In this document: piece by piece, positions 24,401-38,517 of the stretch
How the letters are laid out: every line of letters starts with the position of its first letter
Position numbering within the stretch: position 1 is the first letter of the stretch
Source of the DNA: Pelomyxa schiedti
Taxonomy: Eukaryota; Evosea; Pelobiontida; Pelomyxidae
Direction of reading: 5' to 3'
Length of the DNA stretch: 64,000 bases
Assembly: GCA_020536535.1 (NCBI GenBank)
Contig: JAHLWZ010000193.1
Span: 1 to 64,000, forward strand
Position numbers and translations under genes: made by a program
The notes under the pieces: model-generated
Seen by the model: the letters and a program-made list of their open reading frames with translations, nothing else
Databases searched by the model: none
Told to the model about the DNA's origin: nothing

Positions 24401-26940
24401 CTAGAATTACCGTAATTCTTTGTAGTAAACGGGATACCACCTCTGGCGAACTTCAACCTTGTTATATTTGGCTCTTTCTTTGAAACTCTCTTTCTTTCAT
24501 CAACTCAAAAAACACGACAAACTGAAGAGATTGCTGTGACTACTATTAAAAGCATGGCTGCTGATTGGGGTTCAAGTGTTTTGTGGCCTACTTTAAAATC
24601 AGTTCTTCTTGAAATTGAGTGTAGAGCACATACCTCTGACAAAACGGAAGATACAAATATTTTCATTCTCACAGATGGGGATTTTTCTCACGATTCCCAA
24701 GTTATGAATGTATGTATGGTGCTCCCTAGGCCCACACAATCCTCAACCAATTTATTTTTTCTCTGCTCCAGCTTCTTCGTGATCACTGCCAAATTAAGAA
24801 GCATTCAACTCGCATTTTCTCATTTGGGATTGGGAATACTGTTCACAGACATAACGTCTTGAGTCTGGCCCGAATTGGAGGTGGTGAATGTGAATTTGTT
24901 TCCTCCACAAATCCTTTACGGCGACAGGTGACTGCGTCAAGTCTGGGGTAGAAATTTAACTATTTCTTAGGTGTATAGGCAATTGGAGAGGGCTAGACAA
25001 CCATGTCTGAAAGATATCAATGTTAGGTGGGGGGCCACTGCAAGTTCCAGTACCGTTCAACAGGCACCGTCTCAGATAATGACCCTATTCAATGGAGAGC
25101 GCACAATAATATATGCATTTATTCCTTCGGACTGCCAACAAGTTGTGACATTGATGTACTTGAATTGCTAAACTTTCTCAGGTCACACTTCATGCCACAG
25201 TAAACAATACCAACGAAGAGTACCATGCAACAGTCTTCTCTAATGTTGCTGAAATGGTGGAAGGGCTTACCCTCCATAGACTTTGTGCTCGGGCAATAGT
25301 CCGGTATGTTTTCTTGAAATATGTTATATTTCACCTTCTTACTAGAGATTGGGAAGAAATGTGTTTAGGGGAGGATCCGGTATCAAGTGAAGTGGCTCGA
25401 GCAAACGTGTGCATTCCTTTTCTATATGCAGGCATTGATATCCTGTAGCAAAAAGGGGAGATTATCCAACTTGGAATTCGTTACTCCCTTGCAACAACCC
25501 TGACCTCTTTTATTGCCGTTGAGGTAAGGATTTTTCCTTCTGCTCGATTTTCATTTTTTCTACAGGAAAGAACTGAGGCAGAAAAGAAGGGGTAACATTT
25601 TGGGGAACAAAAACACTTTTAATCGATTTTAAGAGATGTTAAGTTAAAGCCAACTCCTCCAATAAACGATTTGGCTGTGCAAGAAAAAGTCGATGAGCTT
25701 CCATTTTGTACCAACTGGAAAGAAGTTGTGTTACCTTCCCCCGGCACATTGGCAGTTAACACACGGACACCATACCCAGCAACAAAGCATTCAACTGTCT
25801 ACGACTACTGGGTATACAGCCCCCCAAGTGACAACGTTCCTCCATTACAAACAGAAAATCCAAGTGTGTTCATTCTTTATTGCAATTTTCTTATTGATTC
25901 CCCACAAGATTGGGAACTTACAAATAAGCCCAAAGGTTACCTTTCCCACTATTATTCCATGGCCTAAACAAACCCTACAAGATGATTGGAATGCCTTTCC
26001 GAAGAGAAATGAAAGAGCATTTCCAGCTTCTGGAAGGCGTGCCCGTAGAGGATATTTTGGAGGTGGGGACATCGGTGGAGGTGGAGGTGGAGCTGGTGGC
26101 GAGATAGCTTCGAGATTCCCACCACTTGCCTTAGGAGATTTATGTGGTAGCTCAGATGTTATGATGGACGGGATTTGTGATATCAATGAGGAGGAAGAAT
26201 GTCTTGAAGAAAATGATGACGATTATGGGGAAGAACCTATGGATGGTGATAATGTGGCGTTTTCCAAAGATGCACCTCCATGTGACATACCTCTAGCCAG
26301 CTCAGCCGCTCAGCCAGCTTCCACGGAGACAAAACCGAATCTCGGAACAACGCCACCTTCGAACAGTGCCTTGCGTTCGCTTTCTCCACAGCTCCGTACT
26401 GGGAAGGATGCCCTCGACCTTCTCGATTGCCAAGGGGCTATTATTCGGCAACAAGATGAATGCCTTGACAGAATTGAAACCAACATTTCCCAAACCAGAT
26501 TCCTTGCAGCATCCATGAACAGAGAATTGGGCGAACACACTAGATTGCTGTCAGGAAGCTATGAGCTGCAAAGGGCTGAAAGGATGCAATCCGCTGGCTG
26601 CTGCTTTATTGCCACCGCAGCCTATGGCACAGACATGGACCCCCGGATAGATACGCTGCGCCGTTTCCGTGACACAACACTTCACAAACACTCACTCGGA
26701 CGAGCGTTCACGCGTTTCTACTATGCGACATCACCCCCTTTTGCCAAGTGGCTCACCCAACACCCCTGGGCCAGGCTCACAGTTCGCATTCTACTTCTTC
26801 CACTCGTAACCTTACTTGATCACCTGGGTTATAATCCTCACTCTGAGAATTCCCCACAAGATGCAGCAAAGACCTTACTGACACTGCTTGCGTTCCTCTC
26901 CTTTCTTGGTTTGGCTGTCCTGCCCTTATTCATATTCTGA
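21414..26940 (+). CDS. PARP4-like (vault PARP) protein with VIT, vWA and C-terminal CFI box
   Basis: About 26 exons are linked by short introns with consistent phases. In order: an N-terminal region, a helical PARP regulatory domain (exons about 21819-22330, SISTLPVAVRDLLVLLY), a PARP catalytic domain with LLFHGSKIGNW, NMGAGLYFSD and DDDEYAIY (about 22420-23160) supplying the His-Tyr-Glu triad of poly-ADP-ribosylating enzymes, and a VIT domain (about 23260-24130; ISTSGEPLPL, FINHKHIVGVVKEKEQA, SVGNLPPHTKV). Then comes a vWA domain with a DQSAS MIDAS motif (about 24310-24940), a Gly/Asp-rich linker, and CFIATAAYG (26602-26628) with a terminal hydrophobic helix. PARP-VIT-vWA is the PARP4 order known from vault particles. 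The CFI box is otherwise known to me from bacterial and archaeal proteins. The N-terminal BRCT of animal PARP4 is not recognised. Confidence 0.88.
26602..26940 (+). other. CFI-box C-terminal module with terminal hydrophobic helix
   Basis: The sequence CFIATAAYG is followed by the spacing usual for the prokaryotic CFI box: an LRRFRD segment, GRAF, then YY and SPP, and two hydrophobic helices, the last ending at the stop codon. It occupies the final ~113 residues of the PARP4-like protein, a probable membrane-anchored tail. Confidence 0.8.
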
Positions 26941-27195
26941 AATTTCGGCGAACGATTTTAAAAACAAAATCTGTCTGTTAGAACTCTCTATCCAGCTATT
27001 CTATCCCGAAAGCAGAATAACCGGAGAACGATTGCCAAAGGGTTCTCTGGTGGTGGCCTTTTCTCTTTTTTTATTTCGCGGTTGGTTCGTTGGCAACAAT
27101 CCCCGGCGAGATCTCCTTGGTGTAGCTCCCGTCTGTTTGGAAAGTCAAAGAAAAAAAAACTAGCGAAAGGAAAGCTAGTAAAAGAACACAGTAAC

Positions 27196-30100
27196 ATGTC
27201 GGGAACTACTGGCGATTTGAACGCTGTCAGTGCTGTTGGTGGTGAGCCTGTTGGAGAAGGAGTGCAGTCGCCACCACAACCGCAAAATGCCCTCCCATTG
27301 ACGCAGCCGCAACAAATACCGGCGCAAGCTACGCAGGGACAGCAATCTGTACCAGCTCAAACGGAGCAAGTGCAGCAGCAGCAACAACAGCAGAAACAGG
27401 GGGTTGGTGGGGAACAAACTGCTACGGCTACGGCTACGACTACGGCGCCGGCGTCGTCACCGTCGCCGTCACTCGATGAGGGAGAGCCCGAGGAGGAGGT
27501 GTTCACCAAGGAGGACGAAGAGGCATGCTTGAGAGAGTATTACGAAATAGAAAAGAGTTTAAAAGGTGGTTGCAAGCTTTTTGGGTGTATGTCGTTTTAA
27601 CGAGTTTTCACCAGACGGAGACCTGGACTACTTGAAACAGTTTTCTGCTGAGACATTGGAGTGCACCCCAAAACATCTATTTATGTGGAGGTCTATATTC
27701 CCACGTACGGTGTTGGTTGTTTTAAAAAAACGGTATGTCTATTAGATTTTCCCACGTTTCTTGTAACTCACTGTTAAGCTAGGGACCCAGATGAAGACGA
27801 TTTTGAGAAAATAGGCAATTTCTTTGTAGAGATGCTTACTGCTGTTTGTCGTTTTATTGAGCTTGAGGTCCCTGAAATGATGGACCTTGTTGTAAAAATA
27901 TTCACCACAAGATACCCTTTCTACAATGATGCAGATCCCTCTGATGTACTTCCTTCCAAATCTCCTATTTTTCAACCAAGCATTATCCCATAGACTGAGG
28001 AGCTCCTGTGTCGGCTGGGAAAAGTCTTCCGTAAAAATTCTGGCTACCGAAATTTATTTAGACAGATGGCACTTAGCAAAACTATGCCTCTCACCCTTTT
28101 CTGTACTATCTTGAAAATCATCCACAAGGTACCCAGAATGTTTTCCACTAGTGTTTATCTCTTTAGGCACCTGAGGATGCTGTCAGTGATCAGCTCATTA
28201 AAAAACTACCTGAGATTGTAAAAAAAAGGATTTTTCAGCTTACAGCTGAGGAGGTAAGGACTGAGTCCAAGAGCACTATTTCTATCATAATACATCGTTT
28301 CCAAAAAATTTTGCACAAGGTAGGATTTCCTTCCCTCTCTATTTCTTCCTTGACCTTTCACAAATAGTGCGATGTTGAAGATGCTGATCGGTTTGTAGAT
28401 ATACTTCTTCTAGAAGTTGCCAGGATTTACTTTAAGTGCCCATTTTTGGAGAAGAGACTGCTTGGTCTTAGTGATATCAAAGTTCTCTTCTTTCATGATC
28501 TAATTATATGAATTGATACATCACCAAGTTCATGTTGTACTTGTGATTTCCTGTCAAACACCATACCCCTGTCTCAAACTGTGCACTGACTCTTTCTCAC
28601 TTAGGATATCATTAGACGTTTGTCTTCAGAAGATAAAAAGCACCGTTCCTGGATAACAACTCAGTATGAATTTTGCTTATTTATTTAGGTAATTTTCTTT
28701 CCAGGTACATGATATCATGGATAAAGGATCAGCACATAATATCAACACTCTTTGGCAATTCCAAACACTTAGAACTGATTAGGCGGTGTGGCTACATTGT
28801 CAGGTTTCTTGCCCAAGAGCAGCAGTTAACTCTGGAAGAGATACAAGAGATTTGGAATTCTTGTCTTGTATGGTTTTACATGTATTGATACTGGAGTTTG
28901 ATCACATTTCAACAAGGGTCAACATGAAACAGTAATCTCTGCTGTGTACTCACTTCTAGAGCATATTGCATACTTTCTTAATGAAGAAGCAATTCAATAC
29001 ATCTATTCGCAGTTTAGGGCCATTCCCTACAGCAATTATACCACACAGGCCATACACTTCCTCTGTGATTTTTGCTGTGAAACACAAGTAACTGACGTTG
29101 ATCATTTCAATTTATAACTTCTTCTTGTTAGGACTCACGCTTTGGTTTAGACATTATCTGGGACTTAGTTCAAGACACTTCTCCAGTATCCACTGATCTT
29201 AGCCTTTACATTTGTGAAAAATTAGGGGAGATTCTCAAAGCACTACCACTCAGCAACTCCCAAAGGTGTCTTTCAAGAAGTTTCCTACTTCCTCCTATGT
29301 CTTAACACAAAGAAAGAATATACTACTTAGGCATGCTTCTCGATAATATTCAAAATCATCTCTCTATTCCACAGTCTTTGTACCTTTACCGTATCATTCT
29401 TGGTATCCCTTCATGTCAAATGTGTTCCTTTAACATTGTGGAAGAGGGTAAACATACTTCCCCTGAAGAACTTACAGAACGGGTTCAACTCTCTATTTCT
29501 CCGTTCTTTGCAGTAAGTGCGGTGTACTATTGATATGAAATAACTCCTCAAGGACTTGCCTCATTGGAAAGAGACTGCTCAGAGACTACCACCCACTTCG
29601 TGCGTTTGGAGTTGTTTCTTAAGTAGTTCCTGTTAATTGTTGCCAGCAATGTCGAAACAGTTGTTTCTGGAACAAAGTACAATCTCTTCTACCACGTTAA
29701 AGAGAGGCTCGATTTTATTGAATTCATATGCAAATCTAAATACCAGCTGGATCAACCTCAAATTGAGGTTTTTTTTCCCCCCCTTTTGACTTCATGTGGA
29801 CTGTAACAAATCTGCACAGATTTTCTGGGACACTCTCGTTGTTGGTGCCACCAATTCACAAACACGAGGGGTAGCGCTAGAGTGGGTACAAAGTGTTTAT
29901 TCTCTTGTCCCAGTGGTATGGATCCTATTTTTACAACCACTTTCAATCCTTTGTATTCACTTTGAAAAAGCGGTTGATGGAATTTATCTTCCTCGAAAAA
30001 TTTCCCCTGTTGGACTTCTCCTCACTCACGAAGATCTCTTTTGACACGTTGTGCTTCTTGTTTTCTGCAATTAACCAACAACGTGGGCTCCTGAAACGAG

Positions 30101-33100
30101 ACAAAGGGTAATTACCAAGAAAATAAACTGAGAACCAACTTTAACCAGGCATGACGCTAATATTATACTCTCACCCAATCTTTGTGGTTTTGATTATTTA
30201 TGGCGAGCGTTGTTTGAAGCCTCTGATGAAAACGTTGCACAAACTGCCATTACCTTTCTGGTTCGCCTTGTGGAAAAAGTATATTTGTATTCCTATCATA
30301 CACATTCAAAATCTTCAAATATTCCTTCCAGATATCCCTTGAAGCAAACCAGGCAGCTCAATTCCGACTTAACTTTGTAAACAACTGCATGCAAAAGTTA
30401 TCCTGCACTCCGATTCAAAAACTTCACGTTGAGAGAGCACTCATTGTGTTCAAGGTCTGTTTGGCGGTATAAACTTCTTTCTGCTTATAAACCTAGCGTC
30501 TACTGCAACAAGAGTCTCGTTCCTATAAACGTCATGCTCTGTGTACAAGGGGAAGGTTGATGTTATTGGATGTAAAACCTACAGGTCTACCTCCATTCGC
30601 ACTTTCAGTCTACCAAAATGAGACCTTACAAAACTTAAAAAAGAAAGTTGGAGAAAAGTATGGATGTTACTGTACTTTTATTAGTCCTTAAGTCCACTTT
30701 TAGGTTGGAAGTAACACCTGAATTGGTGCGGGTTTTTAACACATATGGCAAAGAATTTGCACCATCAAGTGACTCCCAAACTCTACAAGCCTTATGCATA
30801 CATTCAGGAAGTTTGAGTGTTGCTAAAAAGGTTAGTGGTTATACCAAAGTTCTCCGTCTAAAAAAATGTATTCCCAGGAAAAAGATTTGAAAGAAACTCC
30901 ACTCAGACCACCACCTCCACCAGTATGTTATGTTCTTCTTTTGTGTTACTTATATGTTAGCCACCGAAACAGGAGGGGATGTTCAGTGATGTACTGTGCC
31001 AAACTCATTTCTTTGAAACTATGTTTGACCTGTTCTCTCTAAATGACGATACCATATCGAAAATGGTATGTTTTACAAAGGTTTTTTTAATTTGAGTCCA
31101 CCCCTCTTTTAGGTCTGGGAGCTTCTTAATATTTTACCCACAAATCCACACCTCCTGGAAGTCATATCCACATTGTCTGAGGATGTACACAAAATTATGG
31201 AAACTCAGTAGGCTGTCTGTCACTAACACACAAGTATAACACCAAATTTTAAAAAAATAGGCCTGTCTCCAAGCTTCTCTACTCTCTGACAATTGTTGTT
31301 TCCTTCACTGAACCCAGTGAGGATCCTCAGGTTCCAACACCAATACTAGTCTCTCTTTGTTATTTTATATTTAGGAGGTGGATAAGCGTCTGAGATGGCA
31401 GGCTAGTTTTGTCAAGCATGGAGGCATCACAGCCCTTCTAAATATCCTTCAGTCTGTAGACTTCCAATACGGGAGTAACTGTCGTGCAACTCTGGCCATG
31501 CTTTTACAGATTATATCCTTTTTCCTGATTGGTTTCTGCCTTGAATCCCTTCAAATTTGTTCATCTTCAACTAGATTCTGAAGGAAATCTCCGAAACAAC
31601 ATCATACCAGTCGAGCCCAAGTCCCTGCAGGTGCTAGTCTATCGTTTAATTCTTGAATCTGCAATGAATTCAGCCCGCGGCGATTTCTGTTCCATTTCTG
31701 ATGTAACAATGGTCCTTCCTCTAATGATCTGTATCTGATTTCGATGTAGGATGGAGATGTTGTTGAAAACGGAATGAAATTGTTTGTTGCCTGTGTTCTA
31801 CATGATAAATCGACTTTTACCTCCACCATCATGGTAACTGTTGGTGCGAAATACTTCTGTCTTCTAAACATAGTTAGTCTCAAAAGGACTTTGATCAATG
31901 GTTTGCAAGTGTACTTGTTGAACCTCGAGATATGTCCATACGCTGTGCCTCTTGTGATGGCCTCTACAAGATTTGTAGTGGGCTGAAAACAGAGTATGAT
32001 CTCAGACAGTCTTTGCACAGTCTTAGATGTCACTTTTTTTTTTTCAGGGAAGTAGAAAACATGTTTACTTCCAAGTGCCTTGCCCTCTTACCATCCATCC
32101 CTCATAATTCCAAAACCTGTGACTTCTTTTTTGAATTCTTAAACAAGGTTTATTTCATATATAAAAAATGAGAATCTCAACCCCTGCAGCTCATCCTGGA
32201 CAAATGTAAGGCAGGACAAAAGCCTTCCAACTTTGTTCAACAGTTACTTTCCTGGCTTGACAGTCATCCAATGATAGAAGTGCTTTCTACACTAAACTGG
32301 TCTATACTCCTAAGTTTTACCCCTAGGATAAGGACTTGATGCAGCAAGACTACTTTGCACCTGGGTTATTAAAACTGCTTACAACAATACTGAGCTTTTC
32401 CCCTGAAATGAAGGCACCTCTAGGGTAAGTCAGCAATCTACATCAAGTGTACAAGTACCCTAACTGTTTTTCACAAGGGTAACCTTGATACCAACCTTAT
32501 TCACCAAGTACTTGTTTGATGTGCCAACCATTAATAACCATGGACCACAGCGGCCACCCTTTTTTAAGGTTTGTCTGTGCTGTAAAAGACCCAATCTCAC
32601 ATAACAAAACAAAACAAAAGTCCAAATCAGCTAGGTTTCAAGCTTTTGCAAGCCTTGTGGAATTGTGCAACCAGTGCCCCACTAATCTGTCCCAGATTCT
32701 CGCTCTTTTGTCCCCACACCATATTCATGATGATCGTCGCAACTTTTGGAATTACTACCCGTCTTCAAATGAGATATCCAGGTGTGGGTTTGTCGGCCTG
32801 AAAAACCAAGGAGCCACCTGTTACATGAATTCTCTCCTCCAACAGCTGTATATGGTTCCTCAATTTCGTAACAGGTACGAAATGTGTCTGTGGTTACCTT
32901 TCACACTTTCCCAGTATTCTAAAAGCTGAAATCCCAGCTCTCCCGTCACCAAGTGAAAAACTTGAAGACAATCCTTTGTACCACCTCCAGAGAATATTTG
33001 GGGAACTTCAAGTATTCCTACCCTTTTCCCATGTCCTTGTACAAAGAAAATTACAGGCTAGCGAACGGCGTTCTGTTGATACTAAGGATTTCTGTGCATC

Positions 33101-36100
33101 CTTTAAAACCAACGGGAGCCCAATCAACACCCACGTTCAGATGGATGCAGATGAATTCTTTGCCCAATTATGTGACAAGTTGGAGGGGTTGCTTAAATCC
33201 GCAAACCAGGTATAATTTTTCATTCAGTACAGGTACGGAGCAATAAGATAAAAATAAGGCCACAATCCTTCAAGACTGCCTTGGGGGTGTAGTTTGCCAC
33301 CAAGTTGTTTCCAGAGAATGCTCTCATGTCAGCCAGCGTGAGGAGGGATTTGTCACACTCAGCCTTGTTCTCCAAGGAAAGAAAAATCTTGAAGAGTCTC
33401 TGTACTCTCTTATTGAGGGTGATTTGCTAGATGGTGACAACAAGTATCATTGCGAATCGTGTGGCACCAAGGTATTTGGTCCTCTTTCAGAAGTTCACTG
33501 ACTCCCAGTAGGTTGCCGCAAGGAAGCGTTGCTGCCTTTCACAATTACCAAAAACGCTAGTGATACACAGTAAGCGCTTTGAGTTCGATCTAGAACAAAT
33601 GAGGAGGATAAAACTCAATGACCTGTACGAATTTCCAATGAAACTAAATTTAGAGCCCTTCACAAAAGAGGGATTAGCATCTCGTGAGGGCACCCCAAGT
33701 AGGTTCCTTCCTCTGTCTTTGATAGGAACTCAATTCCTTTCCTTTTTCCCCAGCCCAAGCGAAGCCAATGAGTCAATGCTACGATTATGAGCTAGTTGGC
33801 GTACTTATACATACAGGCACAGCAGATTGTGGTCACTACTACAGTTTTATCCGAGAGAGAGTTTCATGCAATCCCAATGAGGAACCAAGGTGGTTTCAGT
33901 TTAACGATGCGTCTGTTGATGAGATTTCCCCTGAGGTTTGTCACTTGAGGTTCCTTGATTGAAGTTAATTCCTTTCCAAGGTTATTCCAAATTCCTGTTT
34001 TGGAGGGGAGGAGGACACACAAGTTTGGGATGCAAAAGCAAGTCAGTGGGTTTGGAAACAGGTTTTGAAGTACTTATACCCTTTGCTGTATCGCATTATG
34101 TTAACCAAGAATAGACCAAACAATGCTTACATGCTTTTCTATTCCCGCGTGGATGTGAACCATTCCGACTTTCCAATATTGCCAGAGAATATTCCAAGTC
34201 CAATTTACACTTCCGTGTGGGAGGACAACATGAGATTCTTCATGGAAAGAAACATTTTTGATCGCGATTATTTCATATTTCTGTGGAGTCTTGTCCGCCT
34301 TATTGAGAAGGAACCTCCTGAACTTGGTAATTGTACTGTCTGTGGGCTTCACATTGTCACTTTATCTAGAATTTGGAGAAAGTTCAACCCTATCACACAG
34401 TACATTGAAACTCGCAGCTCAATTCATCTTTGATACTTTAAGCCGTGCTAGAGAGCGAGGGTCTTTTCTTGAGTATTCACTGAACCTGGGCCAGCTTTTT
34501 GAAAAACATATTCCTGTTTGATCTCTCTTTTTGTGTGCAATACTCACTCAGATTATTTCCAGTCATGCACCTGGTTCATGGACTACATGCTGACGGATAA
34601 TATGAGGTGGCCCAAACAAATACTTCTGGAATGCCCCTGTGAAGATGTTAGAATACCTGTTGTATCCTTATTCATCACGGTTATCAAGCACCTCAATCCC
34701 CACATTCATCATCTTCAGTGGATCTATGATACAGCAGTAAGTTCTTTTTTTTTTTTGTTAACACAATCCCACATAAATCAAGGTAGAACCTATGAATACT
34801 GATGGAGTCGACTCAGAAAAAGTTTCCTCTTTTTTCCTTACCTCCCATAGTCTTACACATGCCAGCTTTTGCTGTCACCTCCGTTGCCAGGCGTCCCCAA
34901 GTCTCTAATAATTCGGTTTATGGACAAACTGCTTAGTTTGGCATGTACATTCTTAATAGCACCAAAACGTAACTATTTTCCCAGCTTCCTACAGTAGCGG
35001 AATACTGGCGCCACTTTGCACAATACTTTCTCATGTTCCTTAGATTTGCACAGCTGGGTGCAGATGAGGTTATTTCCTCCCTCCTTCATCACTTTATTTA
35101 GTGTTGGAAATAGTGCCAGTACCTATTCTCTCGAAACGTGATTGTTCAATTTGTAGATTTTTACATGGGAGACGAGTCGCCATATTCTCCTGTTCTCCAC
35201 CTTGTTAGCGTGACTTCCCTCACCATTTTCAGAAATCAGAAAAGCGACCTAGTATGGGGGATAAAGCTACTCCCCCCAATATTTCTCATGTGCTCGATTT
35301 AATGGAATACCTTCTGAAACAAATGAGAGAGATCAGTACTTATTCAGTTTCTGACCTTGATAAAGAAGCACTTCGTTACAATGTAAGTTTCGAGCTGGGT
35401 AATAACATGTACCTCATATATTTTCAGGAATTCTATGAGAAAGCAATGCGCGAAAATCAAAATCCAGAAGCCATTGCCTCTATCGTCACAATTCTTGGTG
35501 AGAACCAGACTTTTAGCAAGGGAATTATTTTGGCAGTGAAGAGAGTAAGTTTTTCTCATCCTCCAAGAGAGATTTTTATTTCATTTTTAGGGTCTGGATG
35601 AACTCAAGGCCGAGAGATTTCCACCTTTCTATACCGCGCTTACTGCCCTGTTGAAAATAAATGATGGAGACCAACTTACACGCACTTCAAGGGCTTACAA
35701 AGCCTTGTGTTAGTATGTACATATTTCTTTCCATATTCAAACTTAATGGCGCAGTGTGATTGACAGAAATATCAAGTATCCAACTGAAACAGCTAGTGTT
35801 CTCACTTTCCTTGGCAATAAAGAACTCCCTCACCTGAGGTGAGCAAACAAAAATTGTAATCCCAAGTAATAACTCTACTAGAGCTCAGGTCTGGGAGCAC
35901 TTTGTGGACCTTGGGAATCCAGGATACCTGGTAGGCAATAAAGTCAGTGTCTGCGAAGCAACTTGTAGTCTTCTGCAAAGTTTTGTATCAGAGTCGTTAC
36001 CTGACTCGGAACTTGACAGTCTTGTGGAACACCTTGTTTCCTTCTTCAAGGATGAGAAAAATTTTGAATATGGGAAGGTCACACATCAACACTATTTACA

Positions 36101-38245
36101 TGGTGATTTAATCATTTCTTCTTCAGGATTCTCACCCCAGACAATTTGTACCGTTTCTGACACTCCTCCAACTCAGTTTACGTGGGGATTCTCAAAAGAA
36201 AATTGTACACCTCCCTTTTTTTTTAGTAGTTACTCTCATTTTCTCAGTTCCTTGAGCACATTGATGAATTTTATCCCATACTTATATCAATAGTGACTGT
36301 AAACATGGAGTGTGACGAAAGCAAGCGATCGATGGTGCTTATGTATCTCCAATACTCGACACAGTTCTCACCTTCCTTTTTCCACAACTTCTTCTTTTCT
36401 CAGTTGGATCTGTGGCACTCATTACTGCACTCATGTGGTGAAATCCTCTCCGATTTCTTGAGTAAGCCACAGCACTGGCGAGCGTTGTTTGATGTGTGGA
36501 TCTGCTTCCGTAACGACAAGTTTCTCAATGAATACAACAAAGTATTATTCCATAACTCTGTAACACTCCCATTTACTCTAACCTTTACCTTAAAGATTGC
36601 AACCCCGTCAGTCTATCGTTGCATGCTGTTGTGCTCGCAATCCAACGATCAGTTCCTCACCGACCTTGGTAACAACCCCAATTTTAGTTGGGCTGTTGAT
36701 CATTTCCTTCTCGAAAATTGGCCCCTGTTTACTGAAGTATGATATTACCTTGCAATTGGCAGTACCTTCTAACAAACAACAGAGCCAAAAGGCAATTCAC
36801 ACCATTTTATCTTATGGGTGCAGTCACAAAGATGTTGGTCCTGTCTATCGCTGTCTTATTCGAAATCGTATAGCTGCTCTGAAATCTGTTGTTGAAGGGA
36901 CTGCGCACCACGTTATTCAGTACCCACACCCTTTACAATCTTTTTGTGATAACCTCTCGAAGGTTACTTGACTACGCAACCCTCTCTACCGAGGATACTT
37001 ATGAACTGTTGAAAGCCCCCAAGTTAATGCGCTTCCTCTTTCAAGTATTTCTGGTTCTGTCAAGCAACATTATTTTTGATTTTTGTTAGGCGTTAGGGTC
37101 TATACTTGGTAATTCAAAGTACCGTGAACAGTACGCATCCACAGGGCTTACTCTCGCCACGAACGCCCTTTCATTGGTTTTGGAGAACCCATCGTCATTG
37201 ACAGCAACTCAACAAGAGCAGTTAGTGGTGGAATTAGGGCATGTGATGGTGAAGCAAATTACTTTTTGCTGTACAGCTCTCATACCATTTAGGAGTTTTT
37301 CGTAATAAAATGGGTCGAATGGGCGGCTATACCCCTGGCTAGTGATATGAAGTTGTCATCTTGCTTCACAGAAACCCTTTTTAAATGGTATCCTTTCTGC
37401 ACCAAGTGCTTTGTTCAAAACCTGGTTCTAGGCAAAACCTGAAGTTCTTGGCCGTTGCCGTTCCCCAACTCAAAAAACAGACTCAGTCTTTACTACCTAA
37501 GAGGGAATCCACCCCTCTTACATACACAATTGCTGTACTGGCCGCACAGTATGGAGTTTCGTCAACGAGAGAAGCTAGCAACCCAAATCTCATCACCGAC
37601 TCTATTGAACTTGGTTCCTCTTCTTCCTTGTTGTATTATTTTGCTGATTCTAGCGAAACAGCACTGAACGTTGTTATGTTGTGCCCAACAGACACACAAT
37701 GCTCGACCCTCCTTCTGTCCGCCTATGAGCATGACTCTACATCCCCGTTAGTGCTGTCTTGTTTGAGTAGAAGACCCGACTTTTTGGTGGATTGCTTGGT
37801 TCATCCTTCCTTCCAACTTAAGCCTCCACTTCTACCTTTCCTTGAAAGGATTTTCCCTCAGGTTCGTTTTCATCAGTTTCAAGTGCACTCACCCAATTCA
37901 AGGTGTGCGCGTCACTCGATCTTCCCCACCTTAGCATCATTCTTGATACGCTAGCCTTTCAAGTCAGAGAAGTGGTGTCCACTGCTACTACTGTGTACCC
38001 AAGTCTTCCCAAGGTTTGTGTTCTTCTCGCACCCTTTTTGGTTTCTAAAACCAAGCCAAAACAAGCTCCTGGCGGCACTCCTTGTGGTACTTCAACACCC
38101 ACAGACACGTGATTTGTTGCTCAAACAAGTGGACACCGCAGTTCTCTTGTCACTGACAACAGAGGAAACAGCCGTGCGGCTTAACCTCCAGTTCAACGAC
38201 TACCGAAATCTGGGCACAAAATTGGCACAAGTACTACAACTTTGA
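27196..38245 (+). CDS. Giant ubiquitin-specific protease, USP9X/USP24/USP34-like
   Basis: An 11-kb multi-exon gene, probably nearly 3,000 residues. The first exon starts at ATG 27196, is Gln/Pro-rich with a (Q)7 run, and splices at 27566 to GDLDYLKQF. A very long alpha-helical, armadillo-like region fills about 27600-32700. The peptidase domain follows: the Cys box GLKNQGATCYMNS (Cys codon 32819-32821), QMDADEFFAQL, a CxxC half (HCESCG) of the zinc-binding finger, and the His box GTADCGHYYSF near 33810-33850. Ahead of a long helical C-terminal tail is NRPNNAYMLFYSR, typical of the USP9X/USP24/USP34 branch. Catalytic Cys, His and Asn/Asp positions are present, so it should be active on ubiquitin conjugates. 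Introns are about 40-60 nt; I checked the frame in the first exons and catalytic region only. Confidence 0.88.
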
Positions 38246-38517
38246 AACCAAGCCCAACCCCTTCCCTGTACATTTACATCCTCACTATTCCGGTGTGTCT
38301 GTGCATTCTTGTCGGTGTGGGCAATAAAGAAAAGAAAAGTTCCCGACTCCTGCCTTTAGAACTTTAGAAAACCAAAGTGAACTTCCTCATGAACTTCGTT
38401 GGGAAATTCCCTGCCTGCCAGAGGCGTCTTTTAAGAAGTCCAACCACAACACCCACCACAAACAAAGAATAAAGAATCACAAGGCAGTGTCAACAAGCCG
38501 TAGTTACGGACGAACAA

